A stretch of 64,000 nucleotides of DNA from Parenemella sanctibonifatiensis. GTDB lineage: Bacteria > Actinomycetota > Actinomycetes > Propionibacteriales > Propionibacteriaceae. Both the position numbers and the translations under genes were made by a program. The notes below the pieces were generated by a model. It was not told the origin of the DNA. It saw nothing but the letters and a program-made list of their open reading frames with translations, and made no database searches. The DNA lies in assembly GCF_002250565.1 (NCBI RefSeq), contig NZ_NMVJ01000001.1, forward strand, positions 434,001 through 498,000, read 5' to 3'. Of the stretch, positions 34,197-43,390 are shown in pieces. Each line of letters starts with the position of its first letter. The stretch's first letter is position 1.

Positions 34197-36962
34197 TCAG
34201 AAGACCAGGCCGTCGGGCATCGCGGTCCCGGCCGGCGGTCCGTCATCGGTCTGCGCGGCGCCCGGCGTACCGGTCGCGGCCTGGGAATCGGCCGCGGACG
34301 CACCGGACTGCTCCCAGGTGGTCTGTGCCGGCGCACTGGCCGGCTCGGCCTGCCAGGAGCTGTCCGCCCAAGAGGCGGCCGCGGTTTGCTCGGGCTCCTC
34401 GGTGTGGGTCAGGTCGATCTCGTAGCTGGGGAAGGCATCACCCAACTCGACCAGCACGGCGCGCCGGGACAGGCCCTCGGCGCGGACCTGGGGCCACCGC
34501 TGGCGTACGGTCGCCCGCCCTGACATCCGAGCGTCACGATTGAGCACCCGGGCGTCCAGATCACCCGAGGCGGGCGGCTGCTCGTCACCGATGCCACGCC
34601 AGAACTTCGCCGCCGGCACGGTGTCGCCGTCGGCGGTGCGGACCTGACCGATCAGTTCCTCGCGCAGCTGATGGGAGTTGGGGTCGGTGAGGCGCCGCAT
34701 CACGTAGTCCCACAGCTCGTCGCCGCCGGTCCGGGAGACCCCTTCGGCCTCCAGCACATCGGCCCACCGGGTCAGGAAAGATTCCTGTACGCCGGCCCGC
34801 TGCAGCCACATCCGGCGCGGGTCCTCGGAGATCTCGTACGCATCGGGTCCCAGTCGGCGCCCGGCATCGGCCAGCATCGACTCCCACGGCCGGCTCAACC
34901 AGCCGGCTCCGAAGGTCTCGCGGCGCAGCAAGGAGACCACCTTGGCGATCGCGGCCGGCTCGGCCTGGGCAGCGCCGAGGGCCACATTGCGCGGCAGCCC
35001 AGCCGACAGCTGGTCCACCGACTCGGGTGGCGGCACCGGCGGCCCAAAGGGGCGGTGCGCGAGCACGCCCAGGGCACGGGTCCACTCCAGGAACTGGCCG
35101 TACGCCTCGGTCTGGCGCCGCAGGTCACGCATCGCGGTGCGCAGGTTGCGTTGGTCGGCCTCGGACTGGGAAACGGCGACCTTGCGCCGGTTGATGTCAC
35201 GGAAGAGTTCCCGCTGCCCCATCACGAAGAGCACGAAGGAACCGATCAGCCACACCAGGAAGCTGATTCCGATGGTGATGCCACTGGTGGACCATTCCCA
35301 CCACTGCTGCCAGCCGCCGACCAGCATCAGCGCGACCACGACCAGGAAGACGATGAAGAGCACCCGCATCCACAGCGCGATCGACTTCTGTCGCGCGGCG
35401 CTGCCGGAATCGACCTGTTCGGCCTGGGCGGCCTGTTGCACCCGCTGCATCAGACCGCGCACCTCGTCGGCGGTCCGCATCAGCTGCTGGGCGATCATCC
35501 CGCCCATCCGGGAGGCATAGGACTGTTGGCCGCGAGCCTCCCAGGCGTCCAATTCCTGCAGCGTCGAGTCGACGTCGCGGGCCAGATTGGGCCGGCCGGA
35601 CACGTGGTGCAGCCGCTGCCGCAGCGTGTGGGTGCCGAGCGGATCGGCGGCGCGCACCTTGGTGATGCCGACGGCGCTGGCGACCCGCGGCGGGATCTTG
35701 TCGAAGCCGCTGGCCGGCACCAGATCGGTCATCCGACGCAGCACACCGCGTTCGTTGCCGACCTGGATCGGGGCAATGTTGTGGGAGCGGTCACCGGCAT
35801 CGACCAAGGTCAGACCACATTCGATGTAGTCCCGCCAGACCGCCGAGAAGTCACCGGTCACCTCGTGCTGACGCGGCGTACCGTCCGAATCCAAGGCATC
35901 GCCCAGGGTGGCGCTGGCGCGGGCCAACTGCTGCCAGTCGGCGTTGCCGCCGGCCAGTTCACCCTTCGCGACGACGTTGTACGCCGACGGGTCGGATCCG
36001 AAGACGACCGAGTGGACGCCGCGGGCAGCCGCCGAGGAGACGTTGCCGACCACCATCGAATACCACTTCATCGGCGCCAACGTGATGGAGGCCCAGATGA
36101 AGCCGAAGAGCATCGTGATGGCCTTCCACATGCCCACGTTGTCGGCCTCCACGGCCGCGGGCTGCACCCGTTGGCCCCGGAAGGTCGAGGCGTGCTTGCG
36201 CAGCACCGCCGCGGCCATGTCATTGGTGGCCATCTGGGTGTCGTCGATGTAGACCGCAGGCCGGCCGTGCTGGTTGGGCAGCGGCACCTCATCACGCAGT
36301 TCAGTGATCTCGTTGCGCACCGTGGCCTGGATCCCGCTCGCGTCGAGGTCGCGGTAATAGCCACGCATCAGGCGTACGTTCTGGCCGTACGGCGCCGGCG
36401 CGTCGTCCAGCGGACCCTCGTCGATCCCCTGCCACAGGCCCGTCAGACCGGCCAGCGCAGCCGCGGCGTACGGGGCGATTTCGTGGGGGTCCACGCTGGG
36501 CGGCAGCGGGCTGTGGCCGGCGCCCGGGCCGGGCGAATCCTCCGGCGACAACAGCACGTTGTGCCAGCCCTCCCGCACCAGGTCGACCCGGCCCTGACCG
36601 CTGCCGGGGCGGGTGACGATGGCGCGGATCAACTCCACCTTCGGGACCGCACCAGTCCCCAGGATGGCTTGGTGAACGCCGTGTTCGGCAGCGGCCGACA
36701 GCCCCGGCGCCTCCCCGATCGCGGGCACCAGGACACACAACCGCGCCCGGTCGTAGCGCTGCGAGGTGAGCACCTGCTGGATGTTGCCGCCCCACCGCTG
36801 CCCGTCGGCGACGTAGCTGACCGGGAAATCCTGTCCGCGTACGCCACTGGGGTCGAGCACGACCATCGGCGACAGCAGACCTGCCGCCGACCAGTCGACG
36901 AGGGTTTCGGTCACAGCATCCAACGGGCCCGGAGGCACCACCACCACGACGAGTGCGGTCAT
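34197..36962 (-). CDS. Three-TM helical protein with Rossmann-like N-domain
   Basis: 921 aa. The N-terminus MTALVVVVVPPGPLDAVTET and later VVLDPSGV, LCVLVPAIGE suggest an alpha/beta domain without a P loop. A hydrophobic stretch around 268-295 and two clear TM helices (ALWMRVLFIVFLVVVALMLV and TIGISFLVWLIGSFVLFVMG, about 555-600) flank a charged helical region; a coiled-coil-like part (SEADQRNLRTAMRDLRRQTE) follows. The last 70 residues are Ser/Ala/Gln-rich. I know no family name. The start ATG is one base after the tubulin-like stop, with GAGGGAGGA overlapping that gene's end. It could fasten the tubulin-like filament to the membrane (inference). Confidence 0.7.
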   Translation of the reverse strand: MTALVVVVVPPGPLDAVTETLVDWSAAGLLSPMVVLDPSGVRGQDFPVSYVADGQRWGGNIQQVLTSQRYDRARLCVLVPAIGEAPGLSAAAEHGVHQAILGTGAVPKVELIRAIVTRPGSGQGRVDLVREGWHNVLLSPEDSPGPGAGHSPLPPSVDPHEIAPYAAAALAGLTGLWQGIDEGPLDDAPAPYGQNVRLMRGYYRDLDASGIQATVRNEITELRDEVPLPNQHGRPAVYIDDTQMATNDMAAAVLRKHASTFRGQRVQPAAVEADNVGMWKAITMLFGFIWASITLAPMKWYSMVVGNVSSAAARGVHSVVFGSDPSAYNVVAKGELAGGNADWQQLARASATLGDALDSDGTPRQHEVTGDFSAVWRDYIECGLTLVDAGDRSHNIAPIQVGNERGVLRRMTDLVPASGFDKIPPRVASAVGITKVRAADPLGTHTLRQRLHHVSGRPNLARDVDSTLQELDAWEARGQQSYASRMGGMIAQQLMRTADEVRGLMQRVQQAAQAEQVDSGSAARQKSIALWMRVLFIVFLVVVALMLVGGWQQWWEWSTSGITIGISFLVWLIGSFVLFVMGQRELFRDINRRKVAVSQSEADQRNLRTAMRDLRRQTEAYGQFLEWTRALGVLAHRPFGPPVPPPESVDQLSAGLPRNVALGAAQAEPAAIAKVVSLLRRETFGAGWLSRPWESMLADAGRRLGPDAYEISEDPRRMWLQRAGVQESFLTRWADVLEAEGVSRTGGDELWDYVMRRLTDPNSHQLREELIGQVRTADGDTVPAAKFWRGIGDEQPPASGDLDARVLNRDARMSGRATVRQRWPQVRAEGLSRRAVLVELGDAFPSYEIDLTHTEEPEQTAAASWADSSWQAEPASAPAQTTWEQSGASAADSQAATGTPGAAQTDDGPPAGTAMPDGLVF

Positions 36963-36963
36963 C

Positions 36964-39900
36964 TCAGAAGATTCCTCCCTCGGGGATCTGAATCGTGTTC
37001 TGCTGCACCTGGCCCGGCGCCGGCGCCGCCGCCTGCTCCGGAGCGGTCGCCCGCGACGCCGCCTCATCGACCATCGCGGTCAACTCGCCGGTGGCCCAGA
37101 AGACGTCCGGGGCGAGGTCGCGGAAGATCGGCGACTGGGCGGCGACGGAACGGTCTTTGACCTGTGAGAAGGCGCCGCCACCGGGTGCCCCGTCCTGACC
37201 GGGCGCCATGAAGTGGGTGCCGGCCAGGTCGTGGATGGTGGCGAGGAACTTCTTGGCGGCCTCGGCACGTTCCTCGACGGTCGTCGCCTCGGTCGCACCG
37301 GGGACCCGCGACAGCGCACCCGAACCGATGTCGCCGTCGCGCAGCCAGTCCTCCAGCAGCTTCTTGCCGCTGCGCTCGACGATGCCGGCGGCAGGCCCCA
37401 GCTGGCTGGAGTCGAAGACACTGCGCAGCGCGTGATAGGGCGCCAGCGAGGCCATCGGCGGGTTGTCGTGGCTGCGGGCGTACGCCAGCAGGATCGACTC
37501 CATCACCGCGGGCAGCCAGTCATAGCTCGCCTTGAACCGCTCCGGCGGAGTCAGCAGCGGATTCGGGAAGGCGTACCACTCCCGCTCGGTGCTGCTGAAG
37601 ACCTCCACCGGCTTGGTGTAGGGCGATTCGGGCAGGCGCAGCGCACCGACCAGCTGGGCCAGGAACCAGCCCGCCACCATCGCGCGACGTTCCGGCTCGG
37701 CCATCGGCAACGCGGCCTGCAGAGGCCGGGCGCGGCGGTGGGTCCAGAAGGCTTCCCGGCCCGCCGGCGAGGTGGTCGCCCACTGCTCGGCGACCGGGCG
37801 CAGCACCGAGTCGAAACAGATCGGCGCATAGAGCGGGTAGGAGCCGAAGACGTCCAGCCGGCGTACGTGGTCGGAGTCGTTGATGGAGCGCTGGAAGTTG
37901 TCCCGGGTGGAGGTGTCGATCTGCGGGTTGTTGACGATCACCCGGTCCAGTTCGTCGGCCACCGGCAGGTCCGCGAACGGGGCCGCGGAGAACTTGTAGC
38001 GATATTCGACCGAGTGGCCGCCGTGCAGCAGCTGCACCGCCGCATCGTTGGCGGAGCTGAGCGGCAACGCCAACGTCAGCGTCTCGGTGAACTTCTTCAG
38101 GATGTCGCTGACCCGGCCCTGACGTTCGGACTCGGCGGCGCCGACGCCCCGGACGTAGTCGCGCAGCGACACCGAGCAGAACCGTTCGAAGCTCTCCTCC
38201 GGCCGTGCCACGAAGAGGCGGGCCCGTTCCAACACCTCGGCGGGACGGGCATGGACGTCAAACTTGGCGCGGCTCGGCACGATCGATTCGCCGTTGCCCG
38301 GATGGGTCGGGAAGACCCGCGACTGCCAGCCGGTGGTGATCTCGATCAGGCCGCCGGGCGGCTGCATGCCACCGGTGGTCTCCCACTGCCCCACGATGAC
38401 ACGGCGGGCGACCGCATTGCGGGCCGGCGGGAAGCCGGGCGACTGGGTCTCGACCGCGGCCTGGATGTCGGCGACGTACTGCGGCAGGAACTCCCGCGAG
38501 GAGGTCAGCAGCACCTCGTTGTTGGCCTCGTCGAACCGCTCCGGCGCCTTCATGTCCTCATCGGAGGGCCAGGCGGTGTACTGGTCGGTGGCGAGCCGGG
38601 CCAGACCGTCGTGGCGGACCGCCGCCGCCCGAGCCTGCTCCAGGATCCGTCGCTGCTCGTTGATCGCGTCCAGCAGCGGCGTGATGACGTCGGTCGAGTA
38701 GGACCGCAGCACCTCCACCAGCATCCGCGAGGCCTTGGCGTACACGTGGTTGCGCAGGTTGTCGCGCAGCCCGTCGCTGATCTGGCCGACGATCTGCGCG
38801 CCGCCCACGATCTTGCCGCGGGTGCCCGACAGGGTCGCCTGAACGTTGCCGGGCAGCGCGGTGATGTCGCTCTGGTCGTGCCGGCTGAGCTCCTGCGCGG
38901 CCGGGATGATGGTCTCCTTGGCGTGCGCATCGACCCGCTGCAGCAGCGCCGCCGCGTAGGACAGACCCAGCGTCGAGATCGCCTGTTCAGTGGCAGCGAG
39001 GGTGTTGTTCAGCAGTTGCTGGTGCCAGTCGAAGGCCCAGCCGTACGCCATCCGCTCGGCCTCCTCCGAGACCGCGCCGCGGCGGGCATTGAGCACACCG
39101 GACAGGATCGGCATCCATTGGCTGGACTCGTGGCCGTCGGGCGGCGGCAACTGGCTGATCACCTGGCGGGTGACGATGCCGTTGGCGTTCTGGTCGACGA
39201 CGCTGCGCGGCATCGCCTGTCCCATCAGCCAGCGGGCCACCTCGACCGAGTTCTGCGCGGAGCCGTTGTAGAGCCCCATCTGGGCGCAGGCCTGGGCAAA
39301 CTGGGACTGCACCAGCGCCTTGACCTGTTCGGTGCCCGAGGCGGTGTTGCCCTCCTGCAGGTGGCCATCCAACATCCGGTCCACCGAGGTCCGGGCGATC
39401 CGCTGGGCCGAGTATTCGGCGTACCGGTCCCGCCCCATCGACAGCGACGCGAAGCCGAACGAACCCCACGGCAGCGGATCCATCTGGGCGCCCCAACCGA
39501 GGTAACGCGAGTCGGGCGGGACCGAGCCGGTGTTGCCGAGGTCGTAGGAGACGAACTGGCTGGTGGCCTGCTCCGACATGATCATGCCGGCCAGGCCGCG
39601 GGCCAGGCCGCGATAGATCGCCTTGGGCGAGCCGTCGCCAAACATCGTGCGCTGGGAGCCGACGAAGCGGCCCACCGGGAAGACCCGGGCGAACGGAATC
39701 TCGGCACCGGCGCCGGCGGACTGCCCCAGCGCCTTGAGCAGGTGGGTGTCGTGTTCCCGGGAGGTGCCGGTCTGGGCGGCGACGATCTCGCCGAGCATGG
39801 CCAGCGCGTTGGAGCGTACGCCGCTGCGGGCGGACTCGGGCAGCGAGTCGAAGATGTCGGCCGAGACCATGAACACGGCCATCAGCTTGGGATCCAGGCC

Positions 39901-40500
39901 GGTGATGAGGGTGAGGATCCGGCAAACGTCGAGGGCCATCGAGGCGCCGGCGCCGCCGGCCATCGAGGAGACCACCAGCACGATCGGAACGTCCTGGGGG
40001 CTGTAGCCGCTGCGGGTCTGGCGAGCGGTGGCTTCCATCTCGGAATGGGTCTCGACCCGATGCAGGTCGTCCCAGGCCGACTGGAGTCCGCCTCGAAGCG
40101 TGTCGGCGCGGCTCAGCGAAATCATCCGTCCGACGGCGCGGTACTGGCCCGCACCGACCGAGATCGGCGTGGAGACTGCGGCCGGGTTGCGCGGTGCCCA
40201 GGTGGCAATGTCGCCGAGTGCGTCGTTGGGGGCCAGCTTGCGGGACAGGGCGTGGTCCAAGTCGGCGTACGACCCGGCCTTGGGGCCCAGACCGAGATAG
40301 CGGCCGCCCTGCTGTTCGACGTTCCCGATCCCGTCCGGGCCCGGTTCCTCACCGCTGGGCACATCGAGGTGCACGAACTGCCAGCCGGCAGGCAACTTCT
40401 GGACCTGGTTTGCCGCTAGGTCCGAACGGAGCTGGTCCATGATGTACGCGAGCGTGGCGCCGCCTGAGCCGCCGCAGCCCACCACAAGGAATCGCCTCAT
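36964..40500 (-). CDS. Large tubulin-like GTPase (Tubulin_2 type)
   Basis: 1178 aa. The N-terminus RRFLVVGCGGSGG is the first nucleotide loop of the tubulin/FtsZ fold, and VLVVSSMAGGAGASMALDV (about 173-192) corresponds to the glycine-rich T4 signature GGTGTG, here with a Met-Ala start and an extra Ala. The domain after it carries GLDPKLMAVFMVSADIFDS. About 700 more residues, mostly helical, follow with no TM helix and a Gln-rich C-terminus. This is the layout of the large bacterial tubulin-like proteins (Pfam Tubulin_2) found in predicted conflict operons. Whether it polymerises is not known. SD-like sequences precede the ATG; 76 nt separate it from the upstream VWA gene. Confidence 0.82.
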   Translation of the reverse strand: MRRFLVVGCGGSGGATLAYIMDQLRSDLAANQVQKLPAGWQFVHLDVPSGEEPGPDGIGNVEQQGGRYLGLGPKAGSYADLDHALSRKLAPNDALGDIATWAPRNPAAVSTPISVGAGQYRAVGRMISLSRADTLRGGLQSAWDDLHRVETHSEMEATARQTRSGYSPQDVPIVLVVSSMAGGAGASMALDVCRILTLITGLDPKLMAVFMVSADIFDSLPESARSGVRSNALAMLGEIVAAQTGTSREHDTHLLKALGQSAGAGAEIPFARVFPVGRFVGSQRTMFGDGSPKAIYRGLARGLAGMIMSEQATSQFVSYDLGNTGSVPPDSRYLGWGAQMDPLPWGSFGFASLSMGRDRYAEYSAQRIARTSVDRMLDGHLQEGNTASGTEQVKALVQSQFAQACAQMGLYNGSAQNSVEVARWLMGQAMPRSVVDQNANGIVTRQVISQLPPPDGHESSQWMPILSGVLNARRGAVSEEAERMAYGWAFDWHQQLLNNTLAATEQAISTLGLSYAAALLQRVDAHAKETIIPAAQELSRHDQSDITALPGNVQATLSGTRGKIVGGAQIVGQISDGLRDNLRNHVYAKASRMLVEVLRSYSTDVITPLLDAINEQRRILEQARAAAVRHDGLARLATDQYTAWPSDEDMKAPERFDEANNEVLLTSSREFLPQYVADIQAAVETQSPGFPPARNAVARRVIVGQWETTGGMQPPGGLIEITTGWQSRVFPTHPGNGESIVPSRAKFDVHARPAEVLERARLFVARPEESFERFCSVSLRDYVRGVGAAESERQGRVSDILKKFTETLTLALPLSSANDAAVQLLHGGHSVEYRYKFSAAPFADLPVADELDRVIVNNPQIDTSTRDNFQRSINDSDHVRRLDVFGSYPLYAPICFDSVLRPVAEQWATTSPAGREAFWTHRRARPLQAALPMAEPERRAMVAGWFLAQLVGALRLPESPYTKPVEVFSSTEREWYAFPNPLLTPPERFKASYDWLPAVMESILLAYARSHDNPPMASLAPYHALRSVFDSSQLGPAAGIVERSGKKLLEDWLRDGDIGSGALSRVPGATEATTVEERAEAAKKFLATIHDLAGTHFMAPGQDGAPGGGAFSQVKDRSVAAQSPIFRDLAPDVFWATGELTAMVDEAASRATAPEQAAAPAPGQVQQNTIQIPEGGIF

Positions 40501-40576
40501 TGTGCCGTGCTCTCCTATCCGTTCCTGCGTGTCGGAGACCGGCTGAGCCGGCCCCGTCCCTCACCTCTCCGGCAGC

Positions 40577-43390
40577 CTATCCAAACGGGGAGCCGCTGCC
40601 CCCGAACGGACCCCCGGAAGATCCGGTTTGCTGCTGAGGAGGTTGTCCCTGTTGCGGGGGCGGTCCCTGCTGCGGCGGCCCCTGCTGCTGCGGCGGCCCG
40701 ACGCTGAAGCCGCCGCCACCGCCACCGCCGAACGGGTCGTCGGAGAAGGGAGCCGGGCCGCCACCGGGTCCGCCGGATCCACCGGGGCCGCCGAACGGCT
40801 GGTCCTGACCGCCGCCCGAGCTGGGCCCGGGCGCGATGCCGGCCAGGTTGCTGATCGCATTCGGTGCCTTGGTCGCGAGGTCGTTGAAGAGTTCCTCACG
40901 CTGCTCGGGGGTGGAGTTGCCCGCCACCAACACCACTGCCATCGCCTGATCGGCCGGCATACCGGGCTGGCGCAGCAACGCCCAGGTGTTGTGGACCGCC
41001 AGCGGCAGCCGCGCGTGTTGCTCCTTGCCGTGCGGCGTCGGGTATTCACTGGACACGCCCACGGCGGAACCGCTGACTGCCTCGACCCAGCCCATCCCGA
41101 ACGGCGAGCCGCCGGTCTTGGCGAGCAGGTCGATGTCTCCAAAGCTGAGCTTGCGGGCACCGCCGGAGGTGATCGGCACCATCTGGGTGAAGTCGCCCTC
41201 CCGGATGCCGACCTCGGCGCCGTCGCGCAGGGTCTGGCCGTGCTCGACCTGGACCAGGAAGCGCGTCACCAGCAGCGGGTTGTCCGGAATCTTCGCCGTC
41301 GCAAACTTGGTGAGATAGAGCAGCCCGATCGGGATGCCCGGGCCCAGGATCAGCGCCACGATCAGCGCCACCACGAAGTTGACCTGGTTCAGCGGCTGGT
41401 AGAGGTCAGCGGTGTAATCCACCGTGACCGTGTGGGCCCGGCTGAGATCCTCCAGCGGGGCGACCGTGACGGTGAAGTCACCGTTGACGCCGCCGTTGCC
41501 CGCCTGCTCGCTGACCAGCCGCAACGGCAGTTCGGCGGTCTGGCCCTCCTCGATCTTCAGGCAGGTCTCTGCGCTGTTGTTCGGTGACTCGAGCCGAAGG
41601 TCGGTGACCTCTTCGGGCGCGGCGCGGACCCTCATCGGCGGTTCGGCGCCGAGCCAGACACAGCCCGGCCCCTCCACCGGCAGCACCGCGCTGAGGTCCA
41701 CCGGGCCCTCGACCGAACCGAAGTTGACCTGGCCGGTGGTGACGTTCGGGAAGCCCAACGGCGGCTGCACCGAGAACGGGATGTCGACCCGCTGCGGCGC
41801 CAGTTCGGTGCCGGGGATCTGTTCACCGGCCTGGTTGGTGGTGCCGGCGGTGGTGATGCTCAGATTCAGCTGCAGGGTGTACGCCCCCGGCGCCAGGTCG
41901 TCGCTCTCCAGCAGCACCGGCTGGCTCATCTCGTTCTTGTCCAGACCGGTGGCGAGCTCCTGTTCGACGCCGTCGGGACCGTAGATCGAGACGTCCAAGG
42001 TGGCCTGGCCGAGCAGTTCGGTCGGGTCGATCTCGGTGCCGGCGGAGTTGGTCAGCGTGAACTCGAGCTCGGCATTCTCCTCGGCGCGAATCACCGGACG
42101 GTTGTCGTCGGGCCAGCGCGGGAAGATGTCGGCGTACACGTGCAGGCTGGTGCGCGACTCCGCGTCGGCCGGGGCATCGGGGGCAACGAAGACCACCTGC
42201 CACTGGCCGGTCCAGGAGTCCGCGCCGTTCTGGTCGGCGTTGATCGCGACCGTCTTGTCGGTGTGCCAGGTGTAGTTGACCGCGACTCCGTCGATGTCGA
42301 GGTCATTCGGTTCGCCGAGCTGCCCCTTGTCGAGCTTGGTCTCCAGACCGCTCGGGGACACCAGGTAGACGTCGGCCGGGATGTCAGCCTGGGCGAGGAT
42401 CGAGACACCGCTGACCGACGCGTCCAACACGAACGAGTGCGCGCCCTCGGGGCAGACGGTGCCCTCGCAGACGTCGCCGGTCTGCTGGCCACCCTCCGAG
42501 CCGCCCGGGGCATAGTCGTTGAACGCCCACAGCAGCGAGTCGATGTCGGAGGCGAGCGTGAACTCACCGGGCGAGGGTTCCTGCACCTCGCCGCAGGGGC
42601 CGTTGGGGCCCTGGCCGGTGGCAACGCCCTGCATCAGCGCGAAGTTGTCGGCGCCGGCCTCGGCCGAGGTCAGACCAACCGCCAGGATCACCGCGGGTGA
42701 GAGCCGGATCTGGTCGGCGAGGCCGCCGGGACGACACATCGACTCGGCGGCCCGGTCGCGGGCCCGTTGCCGGTCCGCGTCGTTGTTGAGCGGATTCTCC
42801 GGGTCGTAGGGCCGGTCGATCGGGTTGGAGTCCTCGTCGGGGGCCTTGTCGATGTCAAGGGCGCCGTCGGAGAAGAAGACGATCGACTGGCAGTTGGTGG
42901 GCCGGTTCTGCTTGCGGGCCGCCAGGTCGCGGCGGGCACCTTCCAGGCCGAGCCAGTAGTCGGTGCCGCGGCCGGTGTCTCGGCTGGCGTACTCATCGAT
43001 CCGGTTGAGGACCTGGTCCTGGCTGGAGGGGTTGAGCTGGACCCAGTCACCACTGGGCGACTCGTAACGGTTCGCGAAGCCGGCCAGGTTGACGGTGAGA
43101 TCAACCCCGGCGCGTTCAGCGAAGCTGGCCAGGCTGGTCAGCAACAGTCGGCCGGCCTGGACGCGGGCCGCGTCGGCGTCAGAGGACTGCAGGCTGGCCG
43201 AGGTGTCGATGAGGATCAGCAGGTCGCCCCGCTGTTCGTTGGCCATGCAGGCGGTGAGGCGCTCGACGGCACCGTCCTCCTCCTGGGCCTGGGCCGGCGC
43301 CGCGCCGCCCAAGCCGAGGCCGGCGGCGAGCGCCATGATCAGGCCTGCCAGCACGGCCAAGCGCGCCAACGGGCGTACCGGGGTTGTCAT
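40577..43390 (-). CDS. Secreted VWA protein with a single C-terminal TM helix
   Basis: 937 aa. A signal peptide (MTTPVRPLARLAVLAGLIMA, cleavage after AQA near 36) is followed by a VWA domain with MIDAS LILIDTSASLQ (about 60) and a further IVFFSDGALDID. The middle is beta-rich (Ig-like). One TM helix (NFVVALIVALILGPGIPIGLLYL) lies around 700-725. The cytosolic end holds a compact domain (TPEQREELFNDLATKAP) and a Gly/Pro/Gln-rich tail with DPF and PFG motifs. So the sensing or binding domain is outside and the tail inside. ATG overlaps the preceding stop (TGATG) after GGGAGG. Confidence 0.82.
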   Translation of the reverse strand: MTTPVRPLARLAVLAGLIMALAAGLGLGGAAPAQAQEEDGAVERLTACMANEQRGDLLILIDTSASLQSSDADAARVQAGRLLLTSLASFAERAGVDLTVNLAGFANRYESPSGDWVQLNPSSQDQVLNRIDEYASRDTGRGTDYWLGLEGARRDLAARKQNRPTNCQSIVFFSDGALDIDKAPDEDSNPIDRPYDPENPLNNDADRQRARDRAAESMCRPGGLADQIRLSPAVILAVGLTSAEAGADNFALMQGVATGQGPNGPCGEVQEPSPGEFTLASDIDSLLWAFNDYAPGGSEGGQQTGDVCEGTVCPEGAHSFVLDASVSGVSILAQADIPADVYLVSPSGLETKLDKGQLGEPNDLDIDGVAVNYTWHTDKTVAINADQNGADSWTGQWQVVFVAPDAPADAESRTSLHVYADIFPRWPDDNRPVIRAEENAELEFTLTNSAGTEIDPTELLGQATLDVSIYGPDGVEQELATGLDKNEMSQPVLLESDDLAPGAYTLQLNLSITTAGTTNQAGEQIPGTELAPQRVDIPFSVQPPLGFPNVTTGQVNFGSVEGPVDLSAVLPVEGPGCVWLGAEPPMRVRAAPEEVTDLRLESPNNSAETCLKIEEGQTAELPLRLVSEQAGNGGVNGDFTVTVAPLEDLSRAHTVTVDYTADLYQPLNQVNFVVALIVALILGPGIPIGLLYLTKFATAKIPDNPLLVTRFLVQVEHGQTLRDGAEVGIREGDFTQMVPITSGGARKLSFGDIDLLAKTGGSPFGMGWVEAVSGSAVGVSSEYPTPHGKEQHARLPLAVHNTWALLRQPGMPADQAMAVVLVAGNSTPEQREELFNDLATKAPNAISNLAGIAPGPSSGGGQDQPFGGPGGSGGPGGGPAPFSDDPFGGGGGGGFSVGPPQQQGPPQQGPPPQQGQPPQQQTGSSGGPFGGSGSPFG

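Noticed and set aside
37213-40419. 1068-codon plus-strand frame opposite the tubulin-like gene
   Set aside because: It is the antisense shadow of a high-GC gene: the encoded sequence is low-complexity Arg/Gly/His/Pro-rich, has no motif or ribosome site, while the minus-strand frame carries recognisable motifs and overlaps its neighbours as in an operon.
36964-40500. FtsZ cell-division protein
   Set aside because: It is three times too long, lacks the FtsZ T4 loop and C-terminal peptide, and sits in an accessory operon; ftsB here is in a separate core block.
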